Shown here one piece after another: positions 15,457 through 25,153 of a DNA stretch of 42,968 nucleotides (position 1 is the stretch's first letter; the number at the start of each line of letters is the position of its first letter). The position numbers and the translations under genes are program-made. Source of the stretch: Clostridiaceae bacterium (GTDB lineage Bacteria; Bacillota; Clostridia; DSM-8532); the NCBI GenBank assembly GCA_012520855.1, contig JAAYNO010000056.1, positions 1 through 42,968 on the forward strand. Direction: 5' to 3'. The notes under the pieces are model-generated. The model saw nothing but the letters and a program-made list of their open reading frames with translations, did not search any database and was not told the origin of the DNA.

Positions 15457-16523
15457 TGGTCATAAATTTCTCTTACCAATTCTTCTCCGAATTGCCTGCC
15501 CTGCCAGATTTCCTGAGCACTTACAGCCTGTGCAACAAGCATATAAAGTCCATTGTCACATGGTATTCCAAGCTCTCTGGCATACTTTAGCAGCAAGGTC
15601 TCCTTTGGGTTATAAATCAGGTCAAGAACAAAAGATGCGCCATAAATCTGATGCTTGCCCAGGGGGGATTTATCTGTCAAAGGATACATCCCCACCGGTG
15701 TGGCATTTACTATCATATCTACTCCTTCAGATGTGAAGCTTTCCAAAGCTATACCCCGTAAGCCCGGATATTTGATCAGTATTCCTTCGGGATCTCTTGT
15801 TGCGATCATGATATCTGCCGCACCATGATCCTCAAGATATGATATTACCGCTCTCGATGCCCCGCCGCTTCCCAATACTGCACATTTCTTGTTTTTCGGA
15901 TCGAATCCGCAGTGGTAAAGCGCCCTTCCGAAACCAATGTAATCGGTGTTATGCCCTCTTTTTTCATCGCCAAATCCAATGGTGTTCACAGCCCCGATAG
16001 TTTTTGCAACGTCAGAAATGCTGTCAAGATAGTTCATAATATCGGTTTTGTAGGGAATTGTAACATTAGCTCCGCAAAAACCCAGATTCTCAAGCTTGTT
16101 TAGTAGTTCGGGCAGCTCACCTTGCTTTGCCTCATACAGCTCATATGATCCGGTGATATCTGTCTTCTTAAAAAATAAATCGTGGATCTGAGGTGATATG
16201 CTATGAGACAGCTTGCTTCCTATCAATACATAGCGTTTGCATTCCTGGCTCTTCATTCTCTTTTTCTGATATATCTTTGATTCGGACATAATGCTTTCAA
16301 AAACAACCCTGATGCTTTCGTGGTAATCTGTGTTTTCAACAGCTCTCAGCACATTTTCTATCACTTTTGATTCCCGGGAACTGTCTAGTACATCAACTTT
16401 GTATTTCAATTTGTGATCTGAGATCCTTGAAACCAAGTCCATGCGTTTTTCCAGCAATATGGCCAACTCTCTGTCAAGAGCATCGATCTCTTTTCTGATT
16501 TGTTCAAGATGATTATTATCCAT
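15432..16523 (-). CDS. aroE: Bifunctional chorismate mutase / shikimate dehydrogenase
   Basis: A 363-residue fusion. Residues 1 to about 88 form an AroQ-type chorismate mutase helix bundle (LEQIRKEIDALDRELAILLEKRMDLVSRISDHKLKY, with the expected Arg and Lys positions). This domain turns chorismate into prephenate. From about residue 95 is shikimate dehydrogenase, with YVLIGSKLSHSISPQIHD for shikimate binding, NVTIPYK with the catalytic Lys, NTD, the NADP loop GSGGASRAV and NATPVGMYP. This domain reduces 3-dehydroshikimate with NADPH. The ATG overlaps the aroC stop in ATGGATAA, indicating translational coupling. The last six residues come from a 7-nt repeat array. Confidence 0.95.
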   Translation of the reverse strand: MDNNHLEQIRKEIDALDRELAILLEKRMDLVSRISDHKLKYKVDVLDSSRESKVIENVLRAVENTDYHESIRVVFESIMSESKIYQKKRMKSQECKRYVLIGSKLSHSISPQIHDLFFKKTDITGSYELYEAKQGELPELLNKLENLGFCGANVTIPYKTDIMNYLDSISDVAKTIGAVNTIGFGDEKRGHNTDYIGFGRALYHCGFDPKNKKCAVLGSGGASRAVISYLEDHGAADIMIATRDPEGILIKYPGLRGIALESFTSEGVDMIVNATPVGMYPLTDKSPLGKHQIYGASFVLDLIYNPKETLLLKYARELGIPCDNGLYMLVAQAVSAQEIWQGRQFGEELVREIYDQIEVGSQR

Positions 16524-17637
16524 TATCCCGGCTCTCCTCCATAAAACTCTCTATTCCATACTGACCAATAAAAAGATCAAATACAGCGATAGCGGCTGAA
16601 GCTTCGATCACCGGAACCACCCGCGGAACAATACAGGCATCATGTCGACCTTTTACCTTGACCTTTGCGTTTATGCCTTCTTTTATATTTATGGTGTCCT
16701 GTTCCTTTGCTATTGAAGAGGTAGGTTTTACTGCAACCCTGAATACTATTGGCATACCGTTTGTGATACCGCCGTTTATTCCTCCGTTATTATTCGTTTT
16801 GGTGAGGATTTTTCCGTTTTCAAAGTAATAGCTGTCATTTGCCTGGCTTCCTAACATGGATGCGATCCCAAAGCCCTCACCAAATTCAACTCCTTTTACT
16901 GCCGGGATCGAAAACAAAATCGATGACAATTTTGCTTCAACATTATCAAATATCGGTGAACCTAAACCGGCCTGAATCCCTATAATAGCCGTTTCAACGA
17001 TCCCGCCTGCTGAATCCAGATTCTTTTTAGCATCATCTATTATGCCAAGATACTTCTCCCTGCAAGACTTGTCATTAACGGGGATATCCATTTTCCTCAA
17101 TTCCAGTAATCGATCTTTAGTTATATTAGCTTTGTCAAAGCCCAGATCCTTCACATTATAAATTGAATCAATATGTGAGCCGATTATTATACCTTTGCTC
17201 TTAAGAATCTGTGCAGCAAGAGCACCGGCAAAAACGATAGGTGCGGTAAGCCTTCCGGAAAAATGACCGCTTCCCCGTACATCATTGAAGCCCTTGTACC
17301 TGACATATCCCGAATAATCAGCATGACCGGGTCTCACAAGGTTTTTCAACTCGTCATAATCACCGCTTTTTTGGTCCTTATTCGTAATAATTGCGCATAA
17401 AGGAGTCCCGGTGGTTTTATTGCCATATATCCCGCTTAAGATCTCAACATTATCGGGCTCGTTTCTCTTTGTTGAATATGGCATGGATCCGGGTTTTCTT
17501 CTTATCATTTCCTCGGAAATATTATCAAAATCCACGGTAAATCCCGAAGGTAATCCATCTATAACTACTCCAATGGCAGGACCGTGGGATTCGCCGAATA
17601 CCGATATTTTGAAGTTCTGACCGAAAATACTACCCAT
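16516..17637 (-). CDS. aroC: Chorismate synthase
   Basis: FMN-dependent enzyme that turns EPSP into chorismate. The 373-residue product shows the signature regions GESHGPAIGVVIDGLPSG, RPGHADYSGYVRYKGFNDVRGSGHFSGRLTAP and RHDACIVPRVVPVIEA. The ORF track starts at 17658, but the ATG at 17637 begins MGSIFGQNFKISVFGESHG as in homologs and follows GAGAGG. It overlaps the aroA stop by 8 nt (ATGGGTAG), the same coupling geometry as at its own end with the cm-aroE gene. A reduced-flavin supply is needed for activity. The window has a flavin-reductase-like gene far away, with no evidence of linkage. Confidence 0.97.
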   Translation of the reverse strand: MGSIFGQNFKISVFGESHGPAIGVVIDGLPSGFTVDFDNISEEMIRRKPGSMPYSTKRNEPDNVEILSGIYGNKTTGTPLCAIITNKDQKSGDYDELKNLVRPGHADYSGYVRYKGFNDVRGSGHFSGRLTAPIVFAGALAAQILKSKGIIIGSHIDSIYNVKDLGFDKANITKDRLLELRKMDIPVNDKSCREKYLGIIDDAKKNLDSAGGIVETAIIGIQAGLGSPIFDNVEAKLSSILFSIPAVKGVEFGEGFGIASMLGSQANDSYYFENGKILTKTNNNGGINGGITNGMPIVFRVAVKPTSSIAKEQDTINIKEGINAKVKVKGRHDACIVPRVVPVIEASAAIAVFDLFIGQYGIESFMEESRDNG

Positions 17638-18928
17638 AAAATTCAACCTCTCCTCCAAGAGCCATAAAATCCTCCCAAAACTCCGGATAGGATTTTTTTA
17701 CCGCTTCATACCCTTCAATCTCAACAACCTGATCACATATGGCTGATGCCGATGCAAGTGCCATGACTATCCGGTGGTCACCTGATCCATGGACTTTTCC
17801 GCCTTTCAGCTTATTTACACCATCAATGACAAGACCGTCTGGTTTTTCAATTATCCTGGCACCTAATTTATTAAGCTCACTGCAAGTTGTTGAAAGTCTG
17901 TCAGATTCCTTTATGCGAAGCCTGGCGCCGTTAACTATATTGGTCACACCTTTTGCTGCCGATGCAGCCAAAGCGATAGCAGGAACAAGATCAGGGCATT
18001 GTGAAACATCAACTGTGATACCCTTAAGATCAGTTTTATTAAAGGATAAGCCCTGATTATCAATCACCGGCTTTGCTCCCATGTTTTTTAGAATATCAGC
18101 TATGATCCTGTCACCTTGAAGAGAGTCCATACTCAAGCCTTCTATGGTTATTTGCCCTGAAAGAGCGCCCATCACACAGAAAAAAGCTGCCTGTGACCAG
18201 TCTCCCTCCACTGTGTATGAAGGTATTGCCTTGTAGGATTGGTTTCCTTTGATTATTAAAATTCTGTGATTTTTTTCAGAAGCAATATCAATACCAAATT
18301 CCTTAAGTACACTTATAGTCATTTGTATGTAGGGCAACGATTCCATTTTACCTGCGATATTGATCCTCGACGAGGCTTCCAGAAGAGGCAATGTAAATAA
18401 GAGCCCAGAGATGAACTGTGAGCTTACATCCCCCTGCAGAGTGTATTCGCCGGGAACTAATCTGCCCGACAAAGTTATTGGCATTTTACCTTCTGTGTCT
18501 ATAAAACTAATGCCTTTCTGGGTAAACAACCTTTTATAAATATCAAAAGGCCTTTCAACAAGGCGTCCATGCCCTGTGAAGATGCAAGGCTCAGAAACCA
18601 ACCGGGTAATGGGCATTAAAAAACGGGCTGTTGAGCCTGATTCCTTACAATCGATGCATTTCTCTTTGATTGTTATTTGTCCACTTGCTTCTATGGTAAC
18701 TGTCTTCCTGCCTTTATACTCCGGGCTGTCATCTATGCGGACCTTTGCTCCCAGGGCTTCTGCAGCACCCAACGTCGCTTTTATATCATCAGAAAGAACC
18801 ACATTATTTATTCTGCTTTCACCTTTTGCCAAAGCTGCGCAAATAACAGCTCTGTGAGCCATACTTTTAGAGGGTTGGGCAAATACCTTCCCTTTAAGGG
18901 GCTTCGATATGATCCTTAAGGATTTCAT
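17630..18928 (-). CDS. aroA: 3-phosphoshikimate 1-carboxyvinyltransferase (EPSP synthase)
   Basis: Transfers the enolpyruvyl group of PEP to shikimate 3-phosphate. The 432-residue protein has the two-domain inside-out barrel pattern: PSKSMAHRAVICAALAKGES near the N terminus, ESGSTARFLMPI, the GDVSSQFISGLL segment, the catalytic DLVPAIALAASAAKG, RIKESDRL and GSGDHRIVMA. PSKSMAHR and the region after ESGSTARF differ from the class I E. coli LFLGNAGTAMRPL-type segment, as in Gram-positive class II enzymes, so altered glyphosate response is plausible but not shown. The start at 18928 has GGAGGGG upstream and overlaps aroB by 35 bp. Confidence 0.97.
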   Translation of the reverse strand: MKSLRIISKPLKGKVFAQPSKSMAHRAVICAALAKGESRINNVVLSDDIKATLGAAEALGAKVRIDDSPEYKGRKTVTIEASGQITIKEKCIDCKESGSTARFLMPITRLVSEPCIFTGHGRLVERPFDIYKRLFTQKGISFIDTEGKMPITLSGRLVPGEYTLQGDVSSQFISGLLFTLPLLEASSRINIAGKMESLPYIQMTISVLKEFGIDIASEKNHRILIIKGNQSYKAIPSYTVEGDWSQAAFFCVMGALSGQITIEGLSMDSLQGDRIIADILKNMGAKPVIDNQGLSFNKTDLKGITVDVSQCPDLVPAIALAASAAKGVTNIVNGARLRIKESDRLSTTCSELNKLGARIIEKPDGLVIDGVNKLKGGKVHGSGDHRIVMALASASAICDQVVEIEGYEAVKKSYPEFWEDFMALGGEVEFYG

Positions 18929-19991
18929 GTATTTTCCCCTCCAATTCTGTAAGGTTCATATCAATAAGCTTTCCTGAACCGATCTCTTCGATATAGGCTA
19001 TTGTGAACTTCCCTGAGCGGTTCTTCTTATCCAATGCAATTGCCTTAACCAGATCATTTGTGTTAAGGCTTGGTAATTTTACAGGCAAACCATATTTTTT
19101 TAACGCAAGTTTTATTTTTTCGGTCTCACCTTTTCTTGTAAGCTCCATTTTCTCCGTCATCTCAGTTATCAATGCCATTCCAATGGATACAGCTTCACCG
19201 TGGGATAAACCCGAATAATTCTGAACTCTTTCAATGGCATGACCGATGGTATGCCCAAAATTTAAAACTTGACGCACACCATTATCAAATTCGTCCTCTT
19301 CAACAACATCCCGTTTAATAAGACAGCTATTATAAATAAGCTCGTCCATCTTATGTTTAAGGTCATTTCTGTTAAAATCGCCGCTTACCAGTACATTATA
19401 CAAATCTGCATCTCTTATGAATCCATGCTTTAATAATTCAGCCATGCCATTTGAAAACTGACTGCCGCTTAAAGTTTCAAGAAATTTGGGATCAGTGAAT
19501 ACTGCGTCGGGCTGGTAAAAAGCGCCTATGAGGTTTTTTCCCTGAGGCATATCAACTGCTACTTTCCCGCCAATACTGGAATCAACCATAGCTAAAAGTG
19601 TTGTTGGGATCTGTATGTATCCCAAGCCTCTTAGAAATGTAGCAGCAGCCAAACCGGCCATATCTCCCACTACACCGCCGCCAAAAGCAACAATTGCGTC
19701 ACTTCTGGTAAAAGCGCTATCGGCAAGCTTAGTATAGATCGATTCCAGGGTAGAAAGATTTTTGCTTTGTTCTCCGGCCTGAAAAACGATTAGTTCAACT
19801 TCAAAGCCTTCTTTTTTTAGCTTTTCCAAGAATTCTTTACCATAAAGAGGATAAACATTGCTGTCGGTTACAATGGCAAGCCTTTTGCCGAAATATTTCT
19901 CTTTGAAAATGGCCGGAAGTTCTTTAGATAGACCTGTTTTGATTGCTATTTCATAGTTTTTATCCCTGGCAGCGACAATCAATTTTTCCAT
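18894..19991 (-). CDS. aroB: 3-dehydroquinate synthase
   Basis: NAD- and divalent-metal-dependent enzyme that cyclises DAHP to 3-dehydroquinate. The 365-residue protein has VAFGGGVVGDMAGLAAATFLRG for NAD binding, IPTTLLAMVDSSIGGKVAVDMPQGKNLIGAFYQP, the metal-ligand Glu in NGMAELLKHGFI, and the metal-ligand histidines in LNFGHTIGHAIE and SHGEAVSIGM. It starts 3 bp after the DAHP synthase stop and overlaps aroA at its 3' end, so it is inside the aro operon. No odd features are seen. Confidence 0.97.
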   Translation of the reverse strand: MEKLIVAARDKNYEIAIKTGLSKELPAIFKEKYFGKRLAIVTDSNVYPLYGKEFLEKLKKEGFEVELIVFQAGEQSKNLSTLESIYTKLADSAFTRSDAIVAFGGGVVGDMAGLAAATFLRGLGYIQIPTTLLAMVDSSIGGKVAVDMPQGKNLIGAFYQPDAVFTDPKFLETLSGSQFSNGMAELLKHGFIRDADLYNVLVSGDFNRNDLKHKMDELIYNSCLIKRDVVEEDEFDNGVRQVLNFGHTIGHAIERVQNYSGLSHGEAVSIGMALITEMTEKMELTRKGETEKIKLALKKYGLPVKLPSLNTNDLVKAIALDKKNRSGKFTIAYIEEIGSGKLIDMNLTELEGKIHEILKDHIEAP

Positions 19992-19994
19992 TGA

Positions 19995-21014
19995 TCACAC
20001 CTCCAGCCGTTTTTCCTCTAAATCAGCAAGCTTTCTTAGTTTGGGGAATATTGAAGAGTATTCGGCAGGAGTAATAGATTGATCTCCATCACTCAAAGCA
20101 CATTTGGGATTATTATGGACCTCGATCACCACTCCGTCAGAACCGGATACTAATGCCGCTTTAGACATTGTACCAACCATCCATGCCTTACCTGTCCCAT
20201 GACTTGGATCAACGATCACAGGTAAATGACTGAGCTTTTTGACTGCTGGAACTGCACTTAAATCAAGAGTATTTCTTGTATATGTCTCAAAGGTCCTGAT
20301 ACCGCGCTCACATAGTATTACCTTTTCATTTCCTTCATTTAAAATATACTCCGCAGACATTAACCATTCTTCTAAAGTAGCTGATAAACCACGCTTCAAT
20401 AAAATTGGCTTTTTAGTCCTTCCCAATTCCCTCAGCAATACGAAATTTTGCATATTACGTGCACCAACCTGGATTATGTCCACATCTTCAACGAATCTGT
20501 CGAGAACATCGGCAGACATGATCTCAGATACAATTGGCAGGCCTGTTTCGGCTCTGGCTATTTTTAATAGATCCAGGCCTTCCAGCCCAAGTCCCTGAAA
20601 ACTGTAGGGCGATGTTCTTGGTTTATAAGCTCCGCCTCTTAAGAAAGATGTGCCGATTTTTTTAAGTTCCCTGGCTATACCAACTATCTGATCCTCGTTT
20701 TCAATAGAGCAAGGTCCGGCAATGATAACAAAATGGCCTTCGCCTATTTTTCGGCCGTTAACATCAAAAACAGTATCATCAGGGTGAAACATCCGATTTG
20801 CTTTTTTGAAGGGTTCGGTTACTTTTAAAACATTGAGTACTATATCATAGGATGAAAATACAAGCCTGTCTACCTTGGTGGTATCACCCACAAGACCAAC
20901 AATGGTCGTATCTACACCAACCGAAATATGAACATCCAGACCCATTGATTTAATGCGCCCAATAAGCTCATCTACCTGCTCACTTGGAGCACCGGGGTTT
21001 AATACTAAAATCAT
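19995..21014 (-). CDS. aroF: DAHP synthase, type I-beta with N-terminal regulatory domain
   Basis: Condenses PEP and erythrose 4-phosphate to DAHP, the entry to aromatic biosynthesis. The 339-residue protein has a ferredoxin-like (ACT-like) N-terminal domain at about 1-70 (MILVLNPGAPSEQVDELIGRIKSMGLDVHISVG), as in Thermotoga-type enzymes, where it mediates Tyr/Phe feedback. The barrel then has AGPCSIEN, LRGGAYKPRTSPYSFQGLG, GARNMQNF, LLKRGLSAT, ILCERGIRTFE and the metal-site IVDPSHGTGK. Feedback control is inferred from the domain. It is the first dedicated aro gene, 49 bp behind lysC. Confidence 0.96.
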   Translation of the reverse strand: MILVLNPGAPSEQVDELIGRIKSMGLDVHISVGVDTTIVGLVGDTTKVDRLVFSSYDIVLNVLKVTEPFKKANRMFHPDDTVFDVNGRKIGEGHFVIIAGPCSIENEDQIVGIARELKKIGTSFLRGGAYKPRTSPYSFQGLGLEGLDLLKIARAETGLPIVSEIMSADVLDRFVEDVDIIQVGARNMQNFVLLRELGRTKKPILLKRGLSATLEEWLMSAEYILNEGNEKVILCERGIRTFETYTRNTLDLSAVPAVKKLSHLPVIVDPSHGTGKAWMVGTMSKAALVSGSDGVVIEVHNNPKCALSDGDQSITPAEYSSIFPKLRKLADLEEKRLEV

Positions 21015-21063
21015 AAAAATTCAACTCCTACCATACTACAAATTATACACAAAAACTATCATA

Positions 21064-22413
21064 CTAAGCAAAAAACTCGTTATATATGCACTTGATAGAT
21101 CTTTCAACATCATCTTCGCTTATACCAAACATAATACTCACTTCTGATGAACCCTGGTTTACCATCCTGATATTGATACTGTTTTCCGAAAGAGCTTTTG
21201 TTATACGGCTCAGAATACCTACAGTACGTTTCATTCCCTCACCTACTACCATAACAAGACCAAGATCGTATTCAAGTGATACGCTGTCTACTTTAAGCTC
21301 TTTGGCGATTCTTTCCATTATATTGCTTTTTTTCTCGTTATCAAGATATTTCTTGCGTATAATGATCGATATATCGTCAATACCTGAAGGCATATGCTCA
21401 AATGGCACAAATTCCTCCTCAAGTATCTGCAGCACCTTACGACCAAAACCAATTTCCCTGTTCATCATGTACTTATTTATATTTATCGAGCAAAAGCCCT
21501 TGTCACCGGCTATCCCGGCCACTGGGCAATCGATCAATTCCCTTGTGGGCGTAATCACAGTACCGTGTGAGGAAGGATTGTTTGTATTTCTGATGTTAAC
21601 AGGCACTCCTCTTTGGAAAACAGGCTCCAGAGTCTCTTCATGAAGCACCGAAAAGCCGGCATATGATAACTCACGCATTTCACGATAGGTCAATACAGAG
21701 ATTGGCTTCGGATTCTTTACGATTTTAGGGCTTGCGACAAATACTGAATCCACATCTGTAAAATTCTCATATACATCGACTTCAAGAGCTGCTGCCAGAA
21801 TAGATCCTGTTATATCAGACCCGCCTCTTGGGAAAGTTACGACCTCACCTGATAATGAATAACCAAAAAAGCCCGGAAAGATTATTATACCTTCCATATC
21901 CCTGATCCTGGCGAGGTTCTTGAAGGATTGCGGCAGGACTCTTGCATTCCCGTATTCATCGCTTAAAAATAGTCCTGCATCCTTTGGATTCAGATATTGT
22001 GCATTTAATCCCAGGCTTTTCATATAGCAGGCTATCAAGCGGGCAGAATTATCCTCACCTGCTGCTTTCATACGATCCATAAACTTTTCAGGCGAATCAA
22101 ACGGAAGAGAGATCCTCGTATTTAGATTATTTTCTATATCGGTTATGATTTGCTGTCCTAAACCCAATTCCTTTGCGATCCCGGTATAGCGCCCGGTGAT
22201 TTCATCCAGCACCGTTTTATAATCATCATTGGCTAAATATTTACTTGCGCAGCTAATGAGCAAATCAGTTACTTTAATATCCGAATCAAACCGTTTACCG
22301 GGTGCAGACACAACAACAACGCGTCTTTCCGGATCACTTGAAATTATTGAGCAAACTTTTTTTATCTGTTCGCCATTAGCCATTGATGTTCCGCCAAATT
22401 TACATACCTTCAT
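21064..22413 (-). CDS. lysC: Aspartate kinase
   Basis: Phosphorylates aspartate, the first step toward lysine, threonine and methionine. The 449-residue protein begins MKVCKFGGTSMANG, the family signature, and has FPRGGSDITGSILAAALEVDVYENFTDVDSV in the catalytic domain, with the PRGGSD nucleotide loop. Two ACT domains follow, at about 300-375 (GFCSININKYMM...) and 385-449 (GLVMVVGEGMKRTVGILSRITKALSENSINIRMVNQGSSEVSIMFGI), which usually bind lysine or threonine. It is a monofunctional form. The start has CTGGAGGCTG upstream. It heads the aro gene series with only 49 bp to aroF, an unusual pairing. The leader holds a hairpin at 22469. Confidence 0.95.
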   Translation of the reverse strand: MKVCKFGGTSMANGEQIKKVCSIISSDPERRVVVVSAPGKRFDSDIKVTDLLISCASKYLANDDYKTVLDEITGRYTGIAKELGLGQQIITDIENNLNTRISLPFDSPEKFMDRMKAAGEDNSARLIACYMKSLGLNAQYLNPKDAGLFLSDEYGNARVLPQSFKNLARIRDMEGIIIFPGFFGYSLSGEVVTFPRGGSDITGSILAAALEVDVYENFTDVDSVFVASPKIVKNPKPISVLTYREMRELSYAGFSVLHEETLEPVFQRGVPVNIRNTNNPSSHGTVITPTRELIDCPVAGIAGDKGFCSININKYMMNREIGFGRKVLQILEEEFVPFEHMPSGIDDISIIIRKKYLDNEKKSNIMERIAKELKVDSVSLEYDLGLVMVVGEGMKRTVGILSRITKALSENSINIRMVNQGSSEVSIMFGISEDDVERSIKCIYNEFFA

Positions 22414-22468
22414 CTTTACAGCCTCCAGGATATAAGGGTATATTATAAACTATTGATATATAATAAAA

Positions 22469-22509
22469 TTGCCACTTTTTCAGCACCACTGTGCAATTCG
22501 CTGTGGCAA
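22469..22509 (-). promoter_or_regulatory. Structured hairpin in the lysC leader
   Basis: On the minus strand TTGCCAC pairs with GTGGCAA, enclosing an inner GCAC-AGTG-GTGC hairpin, followed by TTTTATTAT. It could be a second terminator after pta-ackA or an attenuator-like leader element of lysC. It is too short for a lysine riboswitch. Confidence 0.45.
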
Positions 22510-22533
22510 ATCCTTTTTTTTGGTCCCATATAA

Positions 22534-22563
22534 TTAAAAAGGTAAAGAACTTCCGTCTTTACC
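22534..22563 (-). terminator. Terminator of pta-ackA
   Basis: On the minus strand GGTAAAG-ACGGAAGTT-CTTTACC followed by TTTTTAATT, about 38 bp after the ackA stop. Confidence 0.82.
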
Positions 22564-22600
22564 TTCCAATTTTATAGTTTACTATTGTCCTTGTCAACAA

Positions 22601-23794
22601 TCAGCAAATCATTTTTTTAGTTTCTTTGGCAATCGCAAGCTCCTCATTTGTGGGTATTACGAGGATCCTTACCTTGGAATCATCTGTGCTTACGTCCATT
22701 TCCATTCCCCTGGCCATGTTCTTCTCTTCATCGATCTTTGCACCTAAAAATTCAAGCCCTTTACAAACCATGTTCCTTATCTTGGGGTTATTCTCACCAA
22801 TACCGGCAGTAAATACGATTGCATCTATGCCTCCCATAGCACAAGCATATGACCCTATGAATTTCTTAACCTGGTACGCAAAGATCTCAAGAGCCAATGC
22901 AGCTCTTTCATTGCCTTGCTCAACAGCATCATCTAAATCCCTGAAATCACTGCTGACACCTGAAATAGCCAGCACGCCAGACTTTTTGTTCATGATTGAA
23001 TCCATTTCATCAGTGCTCAAGCCTTCTTTATGCATGAGAAATGTCACAACAGCAGGATCGATGGTTCCGCATCTGGTACCCATAGCCAAACCGTCAAGCG
23101 GGGTAAACCCCATTGAAGTATCAATGGTCCTTCCACAGTCAACTGCAGCTATACTGGAACCGTTACCCAAATGACAGGTAACTATCTTCAGTTTGTCATA
23201 TGGTTTCCTCAGAAGATGAGCGGCTCTTTCTGATACATATTTATGGCTTGTTCCATGAAATCCGTATTTCCGAAGCTTATATTTCTTATAATACTCATAA
23301 GGCAGAGCATATATATACGCTTTTTGAGGCATTGTCTGGTGAAAAGCCGTGTCAAATACGGCTACCTGAGGAACACCGTTCATAATCTGCTGGCAAGCTT
23401 TGATCCCTGTTATATTAGGCGGATTATGAAGCGGAGCCAGTTCAACACATTCCTCGATTGCTTTCATTACTTCGTCATCGATAATCACTGATTTGAAAAA
23501 CTTTTCACCGCCATGTACAACTCTGTGTCCTACGGCTTTTATCTCATCAAGTGATTCTATTACGCCCCATTGGTCGTGTGTAAGCACCTTTATAAGTGAA
23601 GCAATGGCATCTTTATGGTCAGCCATATGGATCTCCTTTGCTACAGCCCTTCCATCATAGGTCTTATGCTTGATGAGAGAACCTTGTAAACCTATTCTGT
23701 CGCAAAGGCCCTTTGCTAAGACTAATTCTTCTGTCATACTTATCAATTGATATTTTAATGATGAGCTACCGGCATTAACAACTAAAATTTTCAT
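22601..23794 (-). CDS. ackA: Acetate kinase
   Basis: Interconverts acetyl phosphate plus ADP with acetate plus ATP, the energy-yielding last step of acetate fermentation. The 397-residue protein is full length, with signature 1 [17 protein letters not shown] at the start, [23 protein letters not shown], the second signature [20 protein letters not shown] and [13 protein letters not shown]. The start ATG is preceded by a GGGGGGAAGTAAC-type site. It follows pta by 25 bp, the canonical pta-ackA operon, and ends at an intrinsic terminator. Confidence 0.97.
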   Translation of the reverse strand: MKILVVNAGSSSLKYQLISMTEELVLAKGLCDRIGLQGSLIKHKTYDGRAVAKEIHMADHKDAIASLIKVLTHDQWGVIESLDEIKAVGHRVVHGGEKFFKSVIIDDEVMKAIEECVELAPLHNPPNITGIKACQQIMNGVPQVAVFDTAFHQTMPQKAYIYALPYEYYKKYKLRKYGFHGTSHKYVSERAAHLLRKPYDKLKIVTCHLGNGSSIAAVDCGRTIDTSMGFTPLDGLAMGTRCGTIDPAVVTFLMHKEGLSTDEMDSIMNKKSGVLAISGVSSDFRDLDDAVEQGNERAALALEIFAYQVKKFIGSYACAMGGIDAIVFTAGIGENNPKIRNMVCKGLEFLGAKIDEEKNMARGMEMDVSTDDSKVRILVIPTNEELAIAKETKKMIC

Positions 23795-23819
23795 GTTACT
23801 TCCCCCCTGTTTGTCCTTG

Positions 23820-25116
<1,297 letters not shown>

Positions 25117-25145
25117 ATAAAAAGGATAGAAATACCTCTATCCTT
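25117..25145 (-). terminator. Terminator of the acyl-CoA synthetase gene
   Basis: On the minus strand AAGGATAGA-GGTATT-TCTATCCTT followed by TTTATATTATT, 8 bp after the stop codon. Confidence 0.85.
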
Positions 25146-25153
25146 CTTCCCTG

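Noticed and set aside
22414-22600. Lysine riboswitch or T-box before lysC
   Set aside because: The stretch between the ackA terminator and lysC is about 120 nt, and I see neither the lysine-riboswitch core nor a T-box sequence.
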